Below are positions 48,945-59,700 of a stretch of 64,000 nt of DNA, one piece after another. A program made the position numbers and the translations under genes. Location: contig JABDMH010000129.1 of NCBI GenBank assembly GCA_013001595.1, positions 57,929 through 121,928 on the forward strand, given 5' to 3'. The stretch is from Saprospiraceae bacterium (GTDB lineage Bacteria > Bacteroidota > Bacteroidia > Chitinophagales > Saprospiraceae). Under the pieces are notes generated by a model, which did not search any database, was not told the DNA's origin, and worked only from the letters and a program-made list of their open reading frames with translations. The stretch's first letter is position 1. Each line of letters starts with the position of its first letter.

Positions 48945-49053
48945 GCTAGCTATAGATTTTGTATGAATGGACAAAGCTTGAAAATAGCAAACTCCCATGA
49001 TTTTGTAGAAAAGCAACTTGAATACGAACGGACGATTGTAGACCTTTGGCAGT

Positions 49054-51309
49054 ATGTGGATCTGGATAAGAAGTCCTTTCTGGGGTATGGTAATCATAGC
49101 ACTGATCATCAGTGGGTCATTCTGTGCCAGCGTTGAGGCACAATCAACCGAGCGACCAAAGATCGGACTGGCTCTCAGCGGTGGAGGTGCGAAAGGGTTT
49201 GCTCATATTGGCCTGTTGAAAGTCCTGGAGGAAGTGGGTATCCGACCTGACTACATCAGTGGTACCAGTATGGGCAGCATTATTGGAGGGTTGTATGCCA
49301 TAGGATATAGTGCTGATCAGCTTGCTGCCCTCAGTACAGACAATGATTGGGAGATCACTTTTAGCAATGAAGTAGACCTAAGACTGATCAACAGCAACGA
49401 AAAGGCCAATTATGGAACCCACCTGGTGACGGTTGAATATGATGATGGTAAATTTGGCTTTGGCCAAGGACTCATAAATGGGCAGCAACTTGATCTTTTG
49501 CTAACCAGGCTTTCTCATCCAGCCTATCGATTTGATCATTTTGATCAATTTCCCATTCCCTTTAAATGTGCAGCGGTTGATGTGCTCACGGGGCAAATTG
49601 TGGTACTTGAACAGGGATTCTTGGCCGAAGCTCAACGGGCTAGCATGGCTATTCCAGTAGTTTTCGCTCCTGTAGAAATGGATGGTCATTTGCTTGTCGA
49701 CGGAGGGGTGATCCGAAATTTTCCAGTACAGGAGGTCATTGATATGGGGGCTGACATCGTTATCGGTGCATACACCGGCAGAGGCATCTTAGAACTGGAT
49801 GAAGTCAACTCTCTTGTTGATGTCTTAGTGCAGACTAATTTTCTCTATGGCATCAAGGATTCAGAAGAACAGGCAGCCAAATGTGATATTTTCCTGGATC
49901 TCTCCGGTGAGTACGGAGCCACTGATTTTGAACAGGCGGCTGAAATTATTGCTTTGGGTGAGTCCCGAACAAGACTGCACATGGATGCTTTGGAAGAGCT
50001 GGCTGACCAGTTAAGAAGCTATGGTGAACGTAATGATCTGCCGGCTTTGGAATATCCAGACTCTTTGAAAATCGATGAAGTGTCGATGACACGGGTGCCA
50101 GTGGAAACAAGATCATTGGTCCGGAGGTTTCTCGACATCAATAAGGGTGACATCTATTCTACAGGAGCGATTGAAGATAAGATGAATCGTCTTTATGGAA
50201 CTCAGATGTTTGATCGCACTAGCTATGCGCTGCAAAAGGGAAAAGGAAGTGGCACCATCCTTCAAGTCCAGACAGAAGAAAAAGCGGCGCTGTCTTTACA
50301 TTTTGGTCTGCATTATAATAATGCGGAAAAGGCAGGTATAATATTAAAGGGGCGAATAAATAATGTTTTGGGTAAGGCGGCAGTGCTCGAAGGTAGACTG
50401 AAGATCGCTGAAACTCCCGCTGTACATGCTGCCCTTCATCAATACATCGGACCTCAAAGAAAATTTCTTTATCAAGTCGGATTTTATTTTCACCGGACAG
50501 AGCAGTTTTTTAGATCACCCAGTCAGGACTTCTTCAAGAGATTTAATGCGGACTACTTTAGGGGCTTTGGTAAGTTGATTTGGAATTTCAATAATAATAT
50601 TGCCGCTGGTATATCTTATCATGTAAATAGAATTGGGGTCACATCTCCCTTGACCCAAGAAGATGACCTAACCTCATATAGTCAAGAAAATCAAGCCATT
50701 GGTTTCGAATGGAATATGAACACAAAGGATAGAAATCACTTCGCGACGAGGGGACTTCAACTGGATTTGGATTTGGGTTACTACTATGATACTAGGTACG
50801 AGGAGGAATATGGCGAGGATGATGCTGCACTCATGCCGGAGTATTTAAAAAACCGTTCCTACTCGAAGATTAGTTTACAAGCAGATTGGTATTTACCGAT
50901 TGGCCCCAGACTTGTTCTTCATCCAATCGCTTCGATAGGTTTGAGGAGTCAACCGGGGTTTGCTGACAATTTCTTTATGGGAGGGGACTATTTTTATCGA
51001 GAAATGGGTATGCCTTTTATTGGACTAAGGGAATTTAGGAGGTCATTTCCTCAGATAGGGATGTCACAGTTTGGACTGAGGTGGATGGCATTCAAGAAAT
51101 TTTACCTTGAACCTAAAGTGGGGGTAGCAAGGATTCAACGTGCGGATGGCGCCAATAGTCTTGATGCCAGCACAACCAATATTTGGGGTGCAGGTGTAAC
51201 CTCCAGCTACGATTCTTTTATTGGTCCAATGTCGTTAAGTATCGGCAGCACATCGATTCAGGATGGACCACGTATAGGTCTAGACTTTGGCTATCGGTTT
51301 GTGTTTTGA
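49054..51309 (+). CDS. patatin-like phospholipase with C-terminal beta-barrel
   Basis: 751 residues. Signal peptide (about 12-30, MVIIALIISGSFCASVEAQ; an ATG at 49087 is an alternative start). Patatin domain 35-230: oxyanion GGGAKG at 43-48, nucleophile GTSMG (Ser72), catalytic Asp in LLVDGGVIRNFP. A POTRA-like segment (about 340-420, VETRSLVRRFLDINKGDIYS) leads into a C-terminal outer-membrane barrel that ends in GLDFGYRFVF with terminal Phe. This is the type Vd (PlpD-like) autotransporter layout. Likely a lipase displayed at or released from the outer membrane. Confidence 0.92.
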   Translation: MWIWIRSPFWGMVIIALIISGSFCASVEAQSTERPKIGLALSGGGAKGFAHIGLLKVLEEVGIRPDYISGTSMGSIIGGLYAIGYSADQLAALSTDNDWEITFSNEVDLRLINSNEKANYGTHLVTVEYDDGKFGFGQGLINGQQLDLLLTRLSHPAYRFDHFDQFPIPFKCAAVDVLTGQIVVLEQGFLAEAQRASMAIPVVFAPVEMDGHLLVDGGVIRNFPVQEVIDMGADIVIGAYTGRGILELDEVNSLVDVLVQTNFLYGIKDSEEQAAKCDIFLDLSGEYGATDFEQAAEIIALGESRTRLHMDALEELADQLRSYGERNDLPALEYPDSLKIDEVSMTRVPVETRSLVRRFLDINKGDIYSTGAIEDKMNRLYGTQMFDRTSYALQKGKGSGTILQVQTEEKAALSLHFGLHYNNAEKAGIILKGRINNVLGKAAVLEGRLKIAETPAVHAALHQYIGPQRKFLYQVGFYFHRTEQFFRSPSQDFFKRFNADYFRGFGKLIWNFNNNIAAGISYHVNRIGVTSPLTQEDDLTSYSQENQAIGFEWNMNTKDRNHFATRGLQLDLDLGYYYDTRYEEEYGEDDAALMPEYLKNRSYSKISLQADWYLPIGPRLVLHPIASIGLRSQPGFADNFFMGGDYFYREMGMPFIGLREFRRSFPQIGMSQFGLRWMAFKKFYLEPKVGVARIQRADGANSLDASTTNIWGAGVTSSYDSFIGPMSLSIGSTSIQDGPRIGLDFGYRFVF

Positions 51310-51825
51310 TTACTCAAATGACCTTGAGCCACCCAGGCTCATTCCATGATTTGGACTGGAGAATTCAATATAGAATGTCTGTTCATGATGGATAAGGTCA
51401 TGGATTTATCCTGTTAGAAGAAGGTCTCGATAAAGGACGTGTTTGCCGATCCAGATAAACCAATTGATCTGAAGCAAACCAAAACCTGCCCCTAGTACTT
51501 TATCTATCTGAATGTTGTCGGTAATTCTGGCCTCTTTTCCACCTGTAATTCATTGCAAAGCCTTGCCATGGCTGTGGCTATGTCTGCATTCTGCCATCTT
51601 GGCCAGATCGAAAATTATCTCAGCATTCTTCAGCATAATCCAGTGAACATCATATCAGTACTATAAGCGAAGGGATAGTTGATAGCCGTTCGTTGATTCC
51701 AATCACGATACCTAAATGATTAATTGGCTGCGGTGTCCTTTGGTAAACACAGTAATTGCAAAACAGATTACAGTCCGATGATGCCGGTTTCCTGAGGAAA
51801 GATAGGTATGTCTGCATTGGAGATG
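51310..51825. other. intergenic, about 515 bp
   Basis: A small hairpin GAGCC/GGCTC (51326-51340) follows the patatin gene, without a T tract. The minus strand has a hydrophobic stretch (GFGLLQINWFIWIGKHVLYR) interrupted by stops around 51430-51520, perhaps a decayed reading frame. Nothing firm. Confidence 0.4.
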
Positions 51826-53571
51826 TCATTTTTGTTGTTTCTCCCTGAAAATTTTTGTGAGGTCGTCGACGTGTTTGCTGGCAGCAGCGCGAGCTGGTGC
51901 CACAACATCCCACGGCACAACTCCTGCGCGGTCGGCCCATTCGTCGTACATGCGGCTCATCTCGGCGAGCTTGTCGGGCATATCCACAGCAAGGTTATGA
52001 TCTTCGCAACGGTCGGCCTCCATGTCGTAAAGTTCCCATTCCTTGCCCACAGCTGCGACGAGTTTCCATTTTCTGTCAAGGACTGCGCGGTGGTCTTGAT
52101 GCTCCCAGAATAGCGGCGTATTGCGAACCACAGGAGTGTCAGGATTTTCTCTTAGGGCCGAAACAAGGCTCGTTCCCTCCACCGGAAGGATCGGAATGCC
52201 CTGGTATGTTTCCGGATATTCGGCGCCCGCAAGCTCACAGCATGTGGGCATGATGTCCATGACATGGCCTACCTGCTCCCGAATTTCTCCCCTCGCGGAA
52301 ATTCCTGCGGGCCAATGGACAACCAGGGGCGAGGAAATGCCTCCTTCATACGACCAACCTTTGAATTTGCGGAACGGCACGTTGGAAGCGTTCGCCCATC
52401 CGGTTCCGATACTCTGCCATGTATCCTCGGCCCCGGGCATGAGTCCGGGAATGGTCCCGGCACGCATGGGACGGCCGTCACGGGCTGTAATCGGCGTATA
52501 GCGTTTCGCACCCTGGCTCGTGCCGATGTTGCCTGCCTGTCCGCCGTTATCGGAGATGAAAATGATAACCGTGTTGTCAAGTTTTCCGCTACGCTCGAGG
52601 GCGTCCACAATCTTCCCGATGCCCTGGTCCATACGGTCGATCATCGCTGCGTACACCTCCATTGCGCGAAGGCGCCATTCGGGATATTCCTCATCGCTCA
52701 GCCGTCCGGTACGTTCGTCGCGATCCGAGAGGCCCCATTTTGGATCAATGAGACCCATATCTACCATACGGTTGAATTTTTTATCTCTGAGTGCGTCCCA
52801 CCCTTTGTCGAACCGTCCCTTGTATTTTTTGATATCCTCCGGCATAGCATGCAGCGGGAAATGCGGTGCGGTGTAGGACACATAGCTAAAGAACGGCGTG
52901 CCGTCCGGTGTATCCTCGATGCAGTCCACCACGTGATCGCTCACCGCGTCGGTGAAATAATAGCCGGGATCCATGTCGATCGGCTCCGGATCGTTGTCGC
53001 GGGCAAGCGAGAATGGCTGGAAAAAGTTCGAGGTGCCGTCGATGATGCCGTAGAAACGGTCAAATCCTCGCTGGAGAGGCCAGTTGTGTTTCGAGGTATG
53101 TTCGGTGTCATCGATCCAGTGGCCGTAATGGGAGGTAACGTGCCATTTGCCATGCATGTATGTCCTGTATCCGGCCGGTTTCAGCACCTCAGCGATGGTC
53201 ACGCAGCGGTTGTTCAGGTCGCCCTCGTATCCCTCGATGCCGGTGTCGTATGTCATCCAGCCCATGCCCACCTGATGTTGATAAAGGCCGGTTAGGAGGG
53301 CCGCCCGAGTGGGGCAGCACCGCATGGTGTTGTAAAACTTATTGAACCTTAGCCCGTCTGCTGCGAGTTTGTCGAGCACCGGAGTATCGATATCTCCGCC
53401 GAAACAGCCGATATCGGAATAGCCCATATCGTCCGCCATGATCAGTACGATGTTCGGTTTCTCCCTTGTTTCGTCCTGCTGTCCGCGGCCACATCCGGCG
53501 ATCATCGCGCCCAGAGTGCCGAGCGTACCGGTTTTCATGAAATCGCGCCGAGATTGAGATGTCGGTTTCAT
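51826..53571 (-). CDS. arylsulfatase-type sulfatase, Tat lipoprotein, high GC
   Basis: 581 residues, type I sulfatase. Twin-arginine motif SRRDFMKT (Arg8-Arg9) and lipobox AGC (Cys27). Metal-binding MADDMGYSD (Asp47-Asp48); the formylglycine site is C-C-P-T-R (Cys85), fitting C-x-P-x-R and maturation by FGE or an anaerobic enzyme; also SDNGGQAG and HGKWHVT. Two 60-base samples inside the gene are 62 and 57 percent GC, against 47 percent for a sample in the next sulfatase; codons end in G/C far more often. Likely gained by transfer. Confidence 0.92.
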   Translation of the reverse strand: MKPTSQSRRDFMKTGTLGTLGAMIAGCGRGQQDETREKPNIVLIMADDMGYSDIGCFGGDIDTPVLDKLAADGLRFNKFYNTMRCCPTRAALLTGLYQHQVGMGWMTYDTGIEGYEGDLNNRCVTIAEVLKPAGYRTYMHGKWHVTSHYGHWIDDTEHTSKHNWPLQRGFDRFYGIIDGTSNFFQPFSLARDNDPEPIDMDPGYYFTDAVSDHVVDCIEDTPDGTPFFSYVSYTAPHFPLHAMPEDIKKYKGRFDKGWDALRDKKFNRMVDMGLIDPKWGLSDRDERTGRLSDEEYPEWRLRAMEVYAAMIDRMDQGIGKIVDALERSGKLDNTVIIFISDNGGQAGNIGTSQGAKRYTPITARDGRPMRAGTIPGLMPGAEDTWQSIGTGWANASNVPFRKFKGWSYEGGISSPLVVHWPAGISARGEIREQVGHVMDIMPTCCELAGAEYPETYQGIPILPVEGTSLVSALRENPDTPVVRNTPLFWEHQDHRAVLDRKWKLVAAVGKEWELYDMEADRCEDHNLAVDMPDKLAEMSRMYDEWADRAGVVPWDVVAPARAAASKHVDDLTKIFREKQQK

Positions 53572-53741
53572 CTGAGTACTTCTACCGTTCCTACGAATAT
53601 CTTATGTATGATTGGATTCGAAGAGTTGACTAATACCTCTATAAGAAACGGAAATTTGCGGGCAAACACAACTCAAATTTGAGAATCCGGAGTTACATGC
53701 ATTTCTTATCAAAAATTAAATTCGCTAGCAGAAATCACTAT

Positions 53742-55421
53742 CTATTTAAGATAAACAGCATTACTCGGAATATACCCGATACGATCAGCTCTAGCAACCA
53801 GCGTCAACCCTTCATTTATTTCCATTGGGCCATCATAAATTTGCCATATCTCTGGCAACTGACCTTTATCTGAAACCCACCCATATCCGATGGATGCTCC
53901 GGGCGTATTGCAGTCTAATGTAATCTCGGTAGCTGTGTGTTTAATGTCAGGTTCCTCAACTTTAGGTTGTTTTCCATTGGGCCATAGAGATTCAATTAGC
54001 GCTGATTCTTCTCTGAGGCCAGTATCATTAATTGCTTTAAGCCAGCGATCACATTCTTTGCTGAGCTCTTCTATTTTCTCCGCATGTGCGGGGTCATTGG
54101 CTACATTATTTATTTCATGGGGATCATTTTCCGTGTCAAAAAATTCAATCGTAGGTTTATGATCTCTAAACCAAAGGGCCTGTGCTGGAGTTAATTTCTG
54201 CGCATCTCGAAGCCGATATAATTCCTGCATGATTGGCATCTGATCACGATATTTTACGTGTAAAAACATAGGTTTTTCTGGCTCATAATACTTAATGTAT
54301 TTGTACCGCTGATCACGAACTGCTCGGTTTTTGTCATAAGCGGCATCAAATCTATCTGCGGCAGCATGAATGTATTTTTTTGATTCTGCCGGCTTGTATT
54401 CACCTAAAAAATCGATACCATCCATATATTTCTTTGGTGCGATACCTGCAAGTGACAATGCCGTTGGTGCGAGGTCGATGAAGCTCAACATTTCTCGATT
54501 ACGAGTACCTGCGTGCTGCTTGTTCGGGAATCTGATGATCATGGGTACGTGTAGGCCGGAGTCGTAGAGTAATCGTTTTTGGCGGGGTAGGGGGCCACCA
54601 TGATCAGAATACCAGAATATTATGGTTTCTTCTAGCAGTCCATCTTCCTCCAGTTGGTCCAATATTTCACCGACTTGTCGGTCCATTTCTACAATGTTCG
54701 AATACATTCTTCTCACATCATTTCTTCCTATCTCGGTGTCCGGTAAGTAAGGAGGCACGTCAACCGGAAGCCTGGGATCCACCATTAGACTATCTTCAGA
54801 CTTGGCCCAAATCTGGGATTCATGGGTTACGGTAAAATTAAAGATGGAGAAAAAAGGTTGTTCTGATGCTCGATTTCGCCAATGAGCTTGCTTACTGCTT
54901 TCGTCCCAAGCGGTGACGGTCTTCTGAAACTGATAGTCCTCCTTTGAATTGTTGGTGCAATAATATCCTTGCCTGCGCAACCACTCACTCATCATCTTGA
55001 CGCCAGCTGGGGGCATGGCTTCATAGGGTGTAACTCCCTCAGGGAAATATTTGGGATTTCCACCAGTTCGCATATGTCCCGCAGCAATATGAGTGGGATA
55101 CATACCTGTGGCTATGGATGCCCGTGCTGGAGCACATACGGGTGCTGAGGCAAAAAATCTATCGTAACATATACCTTCTTTTGCCAGCCTGCTTAAGTTG
55201 GGAGTTCGCACGGTGCTGTCACCAAATGAAGGTAAATATGGGCTTAAGTCTTCCACTACAAGCCATACAATGTTGGGCTGCTCAGGTAGGGATAATTCGT
55301 CTGGGGTAATTCCTGAGTTGTTTTGTTCGTTATGGTGCTCCGAACAACCGATGGAGAACATACCAAAGATCAAACTGACTAGTAAATAGCGAAGAGCAGA
55401 ACCTGCTTTTGACATTGACAT
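53742..55421 (-). CDS. sulfatase lipoprotein with C-terminal chitobiase-like domain
   Basis: 559 residues. Lipoprotein signal LLVSLIFGMFSIGC (Cys26). Metal site LVVEDLSPYLPS and formylglycine motif CAPAR (Cys96-Arg100) in the N-terminal part; YSDHGGPLPRQKRLLYDSG later. The last 60 residues (from ATEITLDCNTPGASIGYGW) resemble the chitobiase/beta-hexosaminidase C-terminal beta domain. Base composition matches the rest of the window. Located 11 bp downstream of the SDR gene on the same strand, so probably one operon. The sulfated sugar is unknown. Confidence 0.92.
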   Translation of the reverse strand: MSMSKAGSALRYLLVSLIFGMFSIGCSEHHNEQNNSGITPDELSLPEQPNIVWLVVEDLSPYLPSFGDSTVRTPNLSRLAKEGICYDRFFASAPVCAPARASIATGMYPTHIAAGHMRTGGNPKYFPEGVTPYEAMPPAGVKMMSEWLRRQGYYCTNNSKEDYQFQKTVTAWDESSKQAHWRNRASEQPFFSIFNFTVTHESQIWAKSEDSLMVDPRLPVDVPPYLPDTEIGRNDVRRMYSNIVEMDRQVGEILDQLEEDGLLEETIIFWYSDHGGPLPRQKRLLYDSGLHVPMIIRFPNKQHAGTRNREMLSFIDLAPTALSLAGIAPKKYMDGIDFLGEYKPAESKKYIHAAADRFDAAYDKNRAVRDQRYKYIKYYEPEKPMFLHVKYRDQMPIMQELYRLRDAQKLTPAQALWFRDHKPTIEFFDTENDPHEINNVANDPAHAEKIEELSKECDRWLKAINDTGLREESALIESLWPNGKQPKVEEPDIKHTATEITLDCNTPGASIGYGWVSDKGQLPEIWQIYDGPMEINEGLTLVARADRIGYIPSNAVYLK

Positions 55422-55432
55422 AAAATGTAAAA

Positions 55433-56230
55433 TTAGGAGGGACGGTTTATTTTATGTGGCAACTTTAGAAACCCACCATCGATGGGATAGTCAGTGCCCG
55501 TTATGAAGGCGGCCTCATCGGAACAGAGATAAACTGCTAGGTCTGCAATTTCCTTAGGCTTTGCCATTCTTCCAATTGGCTGGGTCTGACAAAGCCTAGC
55601 AAACTCCTCCTCCTTCGTGTCGGGGAAATTCTTATCTAAGTAGGCATCAACAAAGGGAGTATGTACCCTGGCAGGGCTAATGCAATTACAGCGGATGCCA
55701 TCGTCCACATAATCGACTGCCATGGCATAAGTCATAGTCAGGACCGCACCTTTGGTCATGGAGTAGGCAAATCGGTCCGGTATCCCCATGGTGGCGGCCA
55801 CGGAAGCCATATTTAAAATGACTCCACCGCCATTAGACTTGAAATGAGGTGTAATTGCAGCGATGCAATTAAAGACTCCTTTGACATTTACTGCATACAA
55901 CCGATCCAAATCTTGCTCCTTGGTATTTTCGATATTACCAATGAAACCAATGCCGGCATTATTGACCAGAATATCCACTTGAGCGTTGGAGATGATTTTT
56001 CCGATGATCTTTTTGACTAGGTTGTGATTCGACACATCACAAGCATGTGCATGACAAACTTTTTTTTCTTCGGATAAACTGGCTGCAAAAGTCTGTGCAC
56101 CGTCTAGGTCAATATCCAGAACGTGCACGATGGCACCTTGACGGACAAACTGCTTGGTAATGGCAGCGCCAATGCCGCTACTGCCACCCGTGACGATGGC
56201 TGTCTTACCCAATAATCTACCTTGCGTCAT
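55433..56230 (-). CDS. short-chain dehydrogenase/reductase (SDR)
   Basis: 265 residues, classical SDR. NAD(P)-binding TGGSSGIG at 14-21, NNAGIG, and the catalytic Ser and Tyr-x-x-x-Lys in MASVAA...AYSMTKGA; C-terminal GTDYPIDGGFLKLP. It resembles sugar-acid dehydrogenases such as 2-keto-3-deoxy-L-fuconate dehydrogenase, which would fit the sulfatase and sulfated-fucan theme, but the substrate is not shown. First gene of the SDR-sulfatase pair. Confidence 0.88.
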   Translation of the reverse strand: MTQGRLLGKTAIVTGGSSGIGAAITKQFVRQGAIVHVLDIDLDGAQTFAASLSEEKKVCHAHACDVSNHNLVKKIIGKIISNAQVDILVNNAGIGFIGNIENTKEQDLDRLYAVNVKGVFNCIAAITPHFKSNGGGVILNMASVAATMGIPDRFAYSMTKGAVLTMTYAMAVDYVDDGIRCNCISPARVHTPFVDAYLDKNFPDTKEEEFARLCQTQPIGRMAKPKEIADLAVYLCSDEAAFITGTDYPIDGGFLKLPHKINRPS

Positions 56231-56478
56231 TTTTGCAAAATTTTAGTTTTGGTGAATTTAAAAATTCACATTGCGAAAGTGAAGTCTCCTTGAAAATTTC
56301 GTTTGGCAGTTGCTTGGTAGGCTTTATCAGCCTAGCAATTGGTGATTATGAAAGCGCCGCACATAAATGTTAGTTGGGCGCATCCAGATCTGCAACGATC
56401 TTGATTGGATGATTCTATGTGTGCTCTGTAGATTTTGGCAAACTATTTGATTTAGACAGGTTAGGCAAAGGAATTTAC

Positions 56479-56720
56479 TAACCTGAGTTCGATTGATAAT
56501 AAGAAGCATAGTTTATTGAAATCTCCATATACAAGGCGATTTTTTGAAGTACTAATGGATTAATACGAGAAAAATCAACGCAATAGATGGAGAATTTCAA
56601 TAAATTTCGCAGAAAAGTCCTAAATCATGGCAGAATTTCTTGAAAGACAGCCATGTTTTACACATTAATCCACTGGATGTGAGGACTCTATGCGAATTAG
56701 GATTAATCGAACTCAGGTTA
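56479..56720. mobile_element. MITE-like element with 16-bp terminal inverted repeats
   Basis: Perfect 16-bp ends: TAACCTGAGTTCGATT at 56479-56494 and its exact complement at 56705-56720. Inside, 56512-56528 and 56587-56604 are inverted copies with one extra base, 56556-56564 pairs with 56664-56672 (TGGATTAAT), and CATGGC (56626-56631) pairs with GCCATG (56650-56655). No transposase frame fits within 242 bp, so it is a non-autonomous element or an insertion-sequence remnant. A target duplication is not clear: flanks read TTAC and CTAC. Confidence 0.55.
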
Positions 56721-56729
56721 CTACAAAGA

Positions 56730-56768
56730 CAGACTTGCCACGCTACCGGTAGTAGCGCAGCTTGTCTG
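56730..56768 (-). terminator. hairpin terminator of the T9SS protein gene
   Basis: On the minus strand: CAGAC, AAGCTG, CGCTAC, loop TACCG, GTAGCG, TGGCAA, GTCTG, then TCTTTGT. The outer and inner stems pair perfectly, with a short mismatched zone between. 31 bp past the stop codon at 56799. Confidence 0.6.
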
Positions 56769-56798
56769 CCGTCCAATAGGAAAACTTGATCGGGATCC

Positions 56799-59700
56799 CT
56801 ATTTTGCCTTTACGATCATCTTATGCGCAGATCTTCCACCTGCCTGTATGCGTATGAAATATACACCAACATCTAATGTTTTAAGATTTATCCTTTCTTG
56901 ATTTATTCCCTTCACTGCAGAAGACTGAATGGTCTTGATTGATCTACCTAGGGCATCAAATACTTCCATTTGCACCCTAGTATTTTCTTCACTGGTGTAT
57001 TGAAGCGAGATCTCACTGCCAAATGGATTGGGAAATACCAATAGTTGCATTTCATCGGCTATGCAATCAGCAGTTGCACAGGGTTTTGATTTAATTTTTT
57101 CATTATCAGGATTGCTAGGAACTAGAGTACCTACCATCATTCCTGCATCGATATAATCTGCATCTTCATATGCCAAAATGTAAATGGGATCAGTCATGCC
57201 GGTTTCCGGATCAGCGTCACTGTCTAAGAATTCGTCTGTGCCCTGATTGGCAATTGTGAAGGATAGCATTTCCATCTTCTTAAATTGCACCTGATACTCA
57301 CCTGGATGCAAATAATCAAATCGAAACTGTCCTGTCTGACCTTCTATATTCGACGTCTTTGTAGAATCCACCAGGAACCACCCATCTTGAAGTAAAATAT
57401 CCTGGTTGTATAAATAGACGGTGACATCGTTGATTCCTGATTCTAGTGAATCCTGTAATCCATTGCCGTTTGCATCTTCCCATACTTGATTTCCAATTGA
57501 GGAGGAGATCAATATGGTGTCGAAGTCACAAACAGCAACTATTTGCACTGCCTTAGTATAATTACTGCAAAAATCTGAAGCCGACCAAGTTCTAATTAAA
57601 GCATAGCTGGCAGGGTTTGATGCATCAAAAACGGTGTCCTCAGAAAACATCAAATTGCTGGTCAATGCACAATCGTCTTCAGCGTATACTGTTGTATCGG
57701 GTGCTGGGACTAGTGAATCACAAGGAACTTCGATGTATGGTTCTACATTATAAATCACCGGTGCTGCGGTATCATATTGTAAGACATAGAAGTAAAACTC
57801 GGAGTAATTTCCTGCCTCATCGGTAGCCCACCAGCGGCATTTCCATTTCCGGAAATAACCAAATACATCGCACGTATGAGAAGCAATGAGCTCATCTTCA
57901 GCATTAGCTTCGGCTATACCACAGCAATCGTCATAAATCTCTACATCTTCCATGACAACACGAGGATCATCACAACCATAGGTGACCATTTCGTCACCAA
58001 GTGCGATGTCGGCAAGCATGGGATTTGTCACAACAATTGTTGGCCCCGTTTGATCATAGAAGGTAATCGTTTGTGTTGCCGTGGTTTCATTTCCACAGGC
58101 GTCCTTAGCTGTCCAAGTTCTGGTTAAGGTGTAGTCACAATTGTCAAGTTCTGTAATCTTCTCATCAAAAGAGAGCTCAAAAGCTGAACAATTATCCGAT
58201 GCAGAAATGTAGGATGCGGGTGGAATTTCTCCTGGGCAATAAATGGTTGTATCAGCTGGCACCACTAAAGTCGGGGCAGCATCATCCACAAAGGTTATCA
58301 CCTGTGTCCCAGTGACCGTATTGCCACATCCATCACTGGCGGTATACGTCCTTTCGACCTTGAATCCAGTGCAGGTTAATCCAGCATTGTTTTCAGAAAC
58401 CTGGACAGGAACTTCGAACGAAATGTTGTCATAGCCGGTTACGTTTGCTGCTGGTGGGATCTCACTACCGCATGTCAAAGTCAGATCCTCTGGCAATCCG
58501 CTAAGTACGGGTGGTAGGGGATCGTAGAGGATCATGATCATCTCATTGGCCTGAGTGGGCAACGCATTGGGAGCAGATATGTAATAGGTTCTTGTAAATG
58601 TATATAGATCACCATCGACTATCGGTCCACTTATTGCATCTGTAACCGCTAGATCTTGCATGGTTACACAATTTCCCGTCACTTGCAAGTCATTCATCAG
58701 CTGCGACAAAGCCAGTGGTGGAGGCACATCAGCGGCTGTAGGTGGACTAGGTCCGTTGTGACAACCAGACTGCGCCGCGGGAGCGGCCAGAAATAGGGTG
58801 CCCTGGTCACAGCAATCGTCCTTGGTTACTGCAGTGGTAAATGTACAACCATTGGCGTCGGTGACCATCAGCGTATAGGTGCCTTGAGCCACATCATTTA
58901 AACTCGGACCTGTTGCAGTAAACCCTTCAGGTCCTTGCCATGCAAATGTGTATGGACCCGTTCCACCTGATGCACCGCCCAACAGGTTGATGAGGGCTTC
59001 CTCTTCGACGCAAAAGGCAAGAATGTCGGCAGTAAGTGCCGAAGCTTCAGAGATGGTGGCATCGCATAAAATGGTACAACCCTCGGCATCGGTCACTGTA
59101 ACTAAGTAATTCCCGGCAGTCAAGTTTGATGCAGTCTGCGTGGTCTGTCCATTTGACCATTCATAAGAGTAGCCAGGTGTTCCTCCACTAACATTAACTG
59201 TAGCGGAGCCTGTTGACTGAGCGTTGCAATCTGCATCGGTAATATCTGGTGCGAGACATACGAGGGGTGGACCTGTCCACATAAATGTCACTTGGCATGA
59301 GCCGGTATTGCCGCATTGGTCGTCGATCATGACCGTCCATGTTTGAGATTTTATACATCCTCCAGTGACGGGACCTCCCACGGCAGAAGCCTCATTGTTT
59401 CCCAATCCGCAGAGGTCAAAAGGAACTCCGACGGCAACGATCGCTGCATTCTCGTCTGGTGCTGTAGTGCCCAAATCGATGGGATCCGTGATGGCACCAT
59501 TGGCGCAGTTTGCGAATGTAGGATCTTGGGTATCGGTGGACCAAGTGACGGTCCTTGTGACTGCGGTTGCAGGATTGTCACATGCATCCATGACATTAAA
59601 TCGACGGGTCTGACTCTTAGTACAGGCATCACCCGTTACCGCATCATCGGTAGATGTTGGATCACCTACCGAACAGTTATCTGAAGCTGTGGCTGTTCCG

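Larger units (their letters stand above)
56231..56798. other. intergenic, about 570 bp
   Basis: Holds the inverted-repeat element at 56479-56720 and the terminator hairpin at 56730-56768 described separately. The first 250 bp, near the SDR start, contain nothing recognised. Confidence 0.6.

Noticed and set aside
51326..51340. GAGCC/GGCTC hairpin after the patatin gene as a terminator
   Set aside because: Five-base stem with no T tract; too weak to call.
52264..53295. 343-codon open frame on the plus strand opposite the high-GC sulfatase
   Set aside because: Exact antisense of a clearly recognised sulfatase; long antisense frames are expected in GC-rich coding DNA and the translation has no family features.
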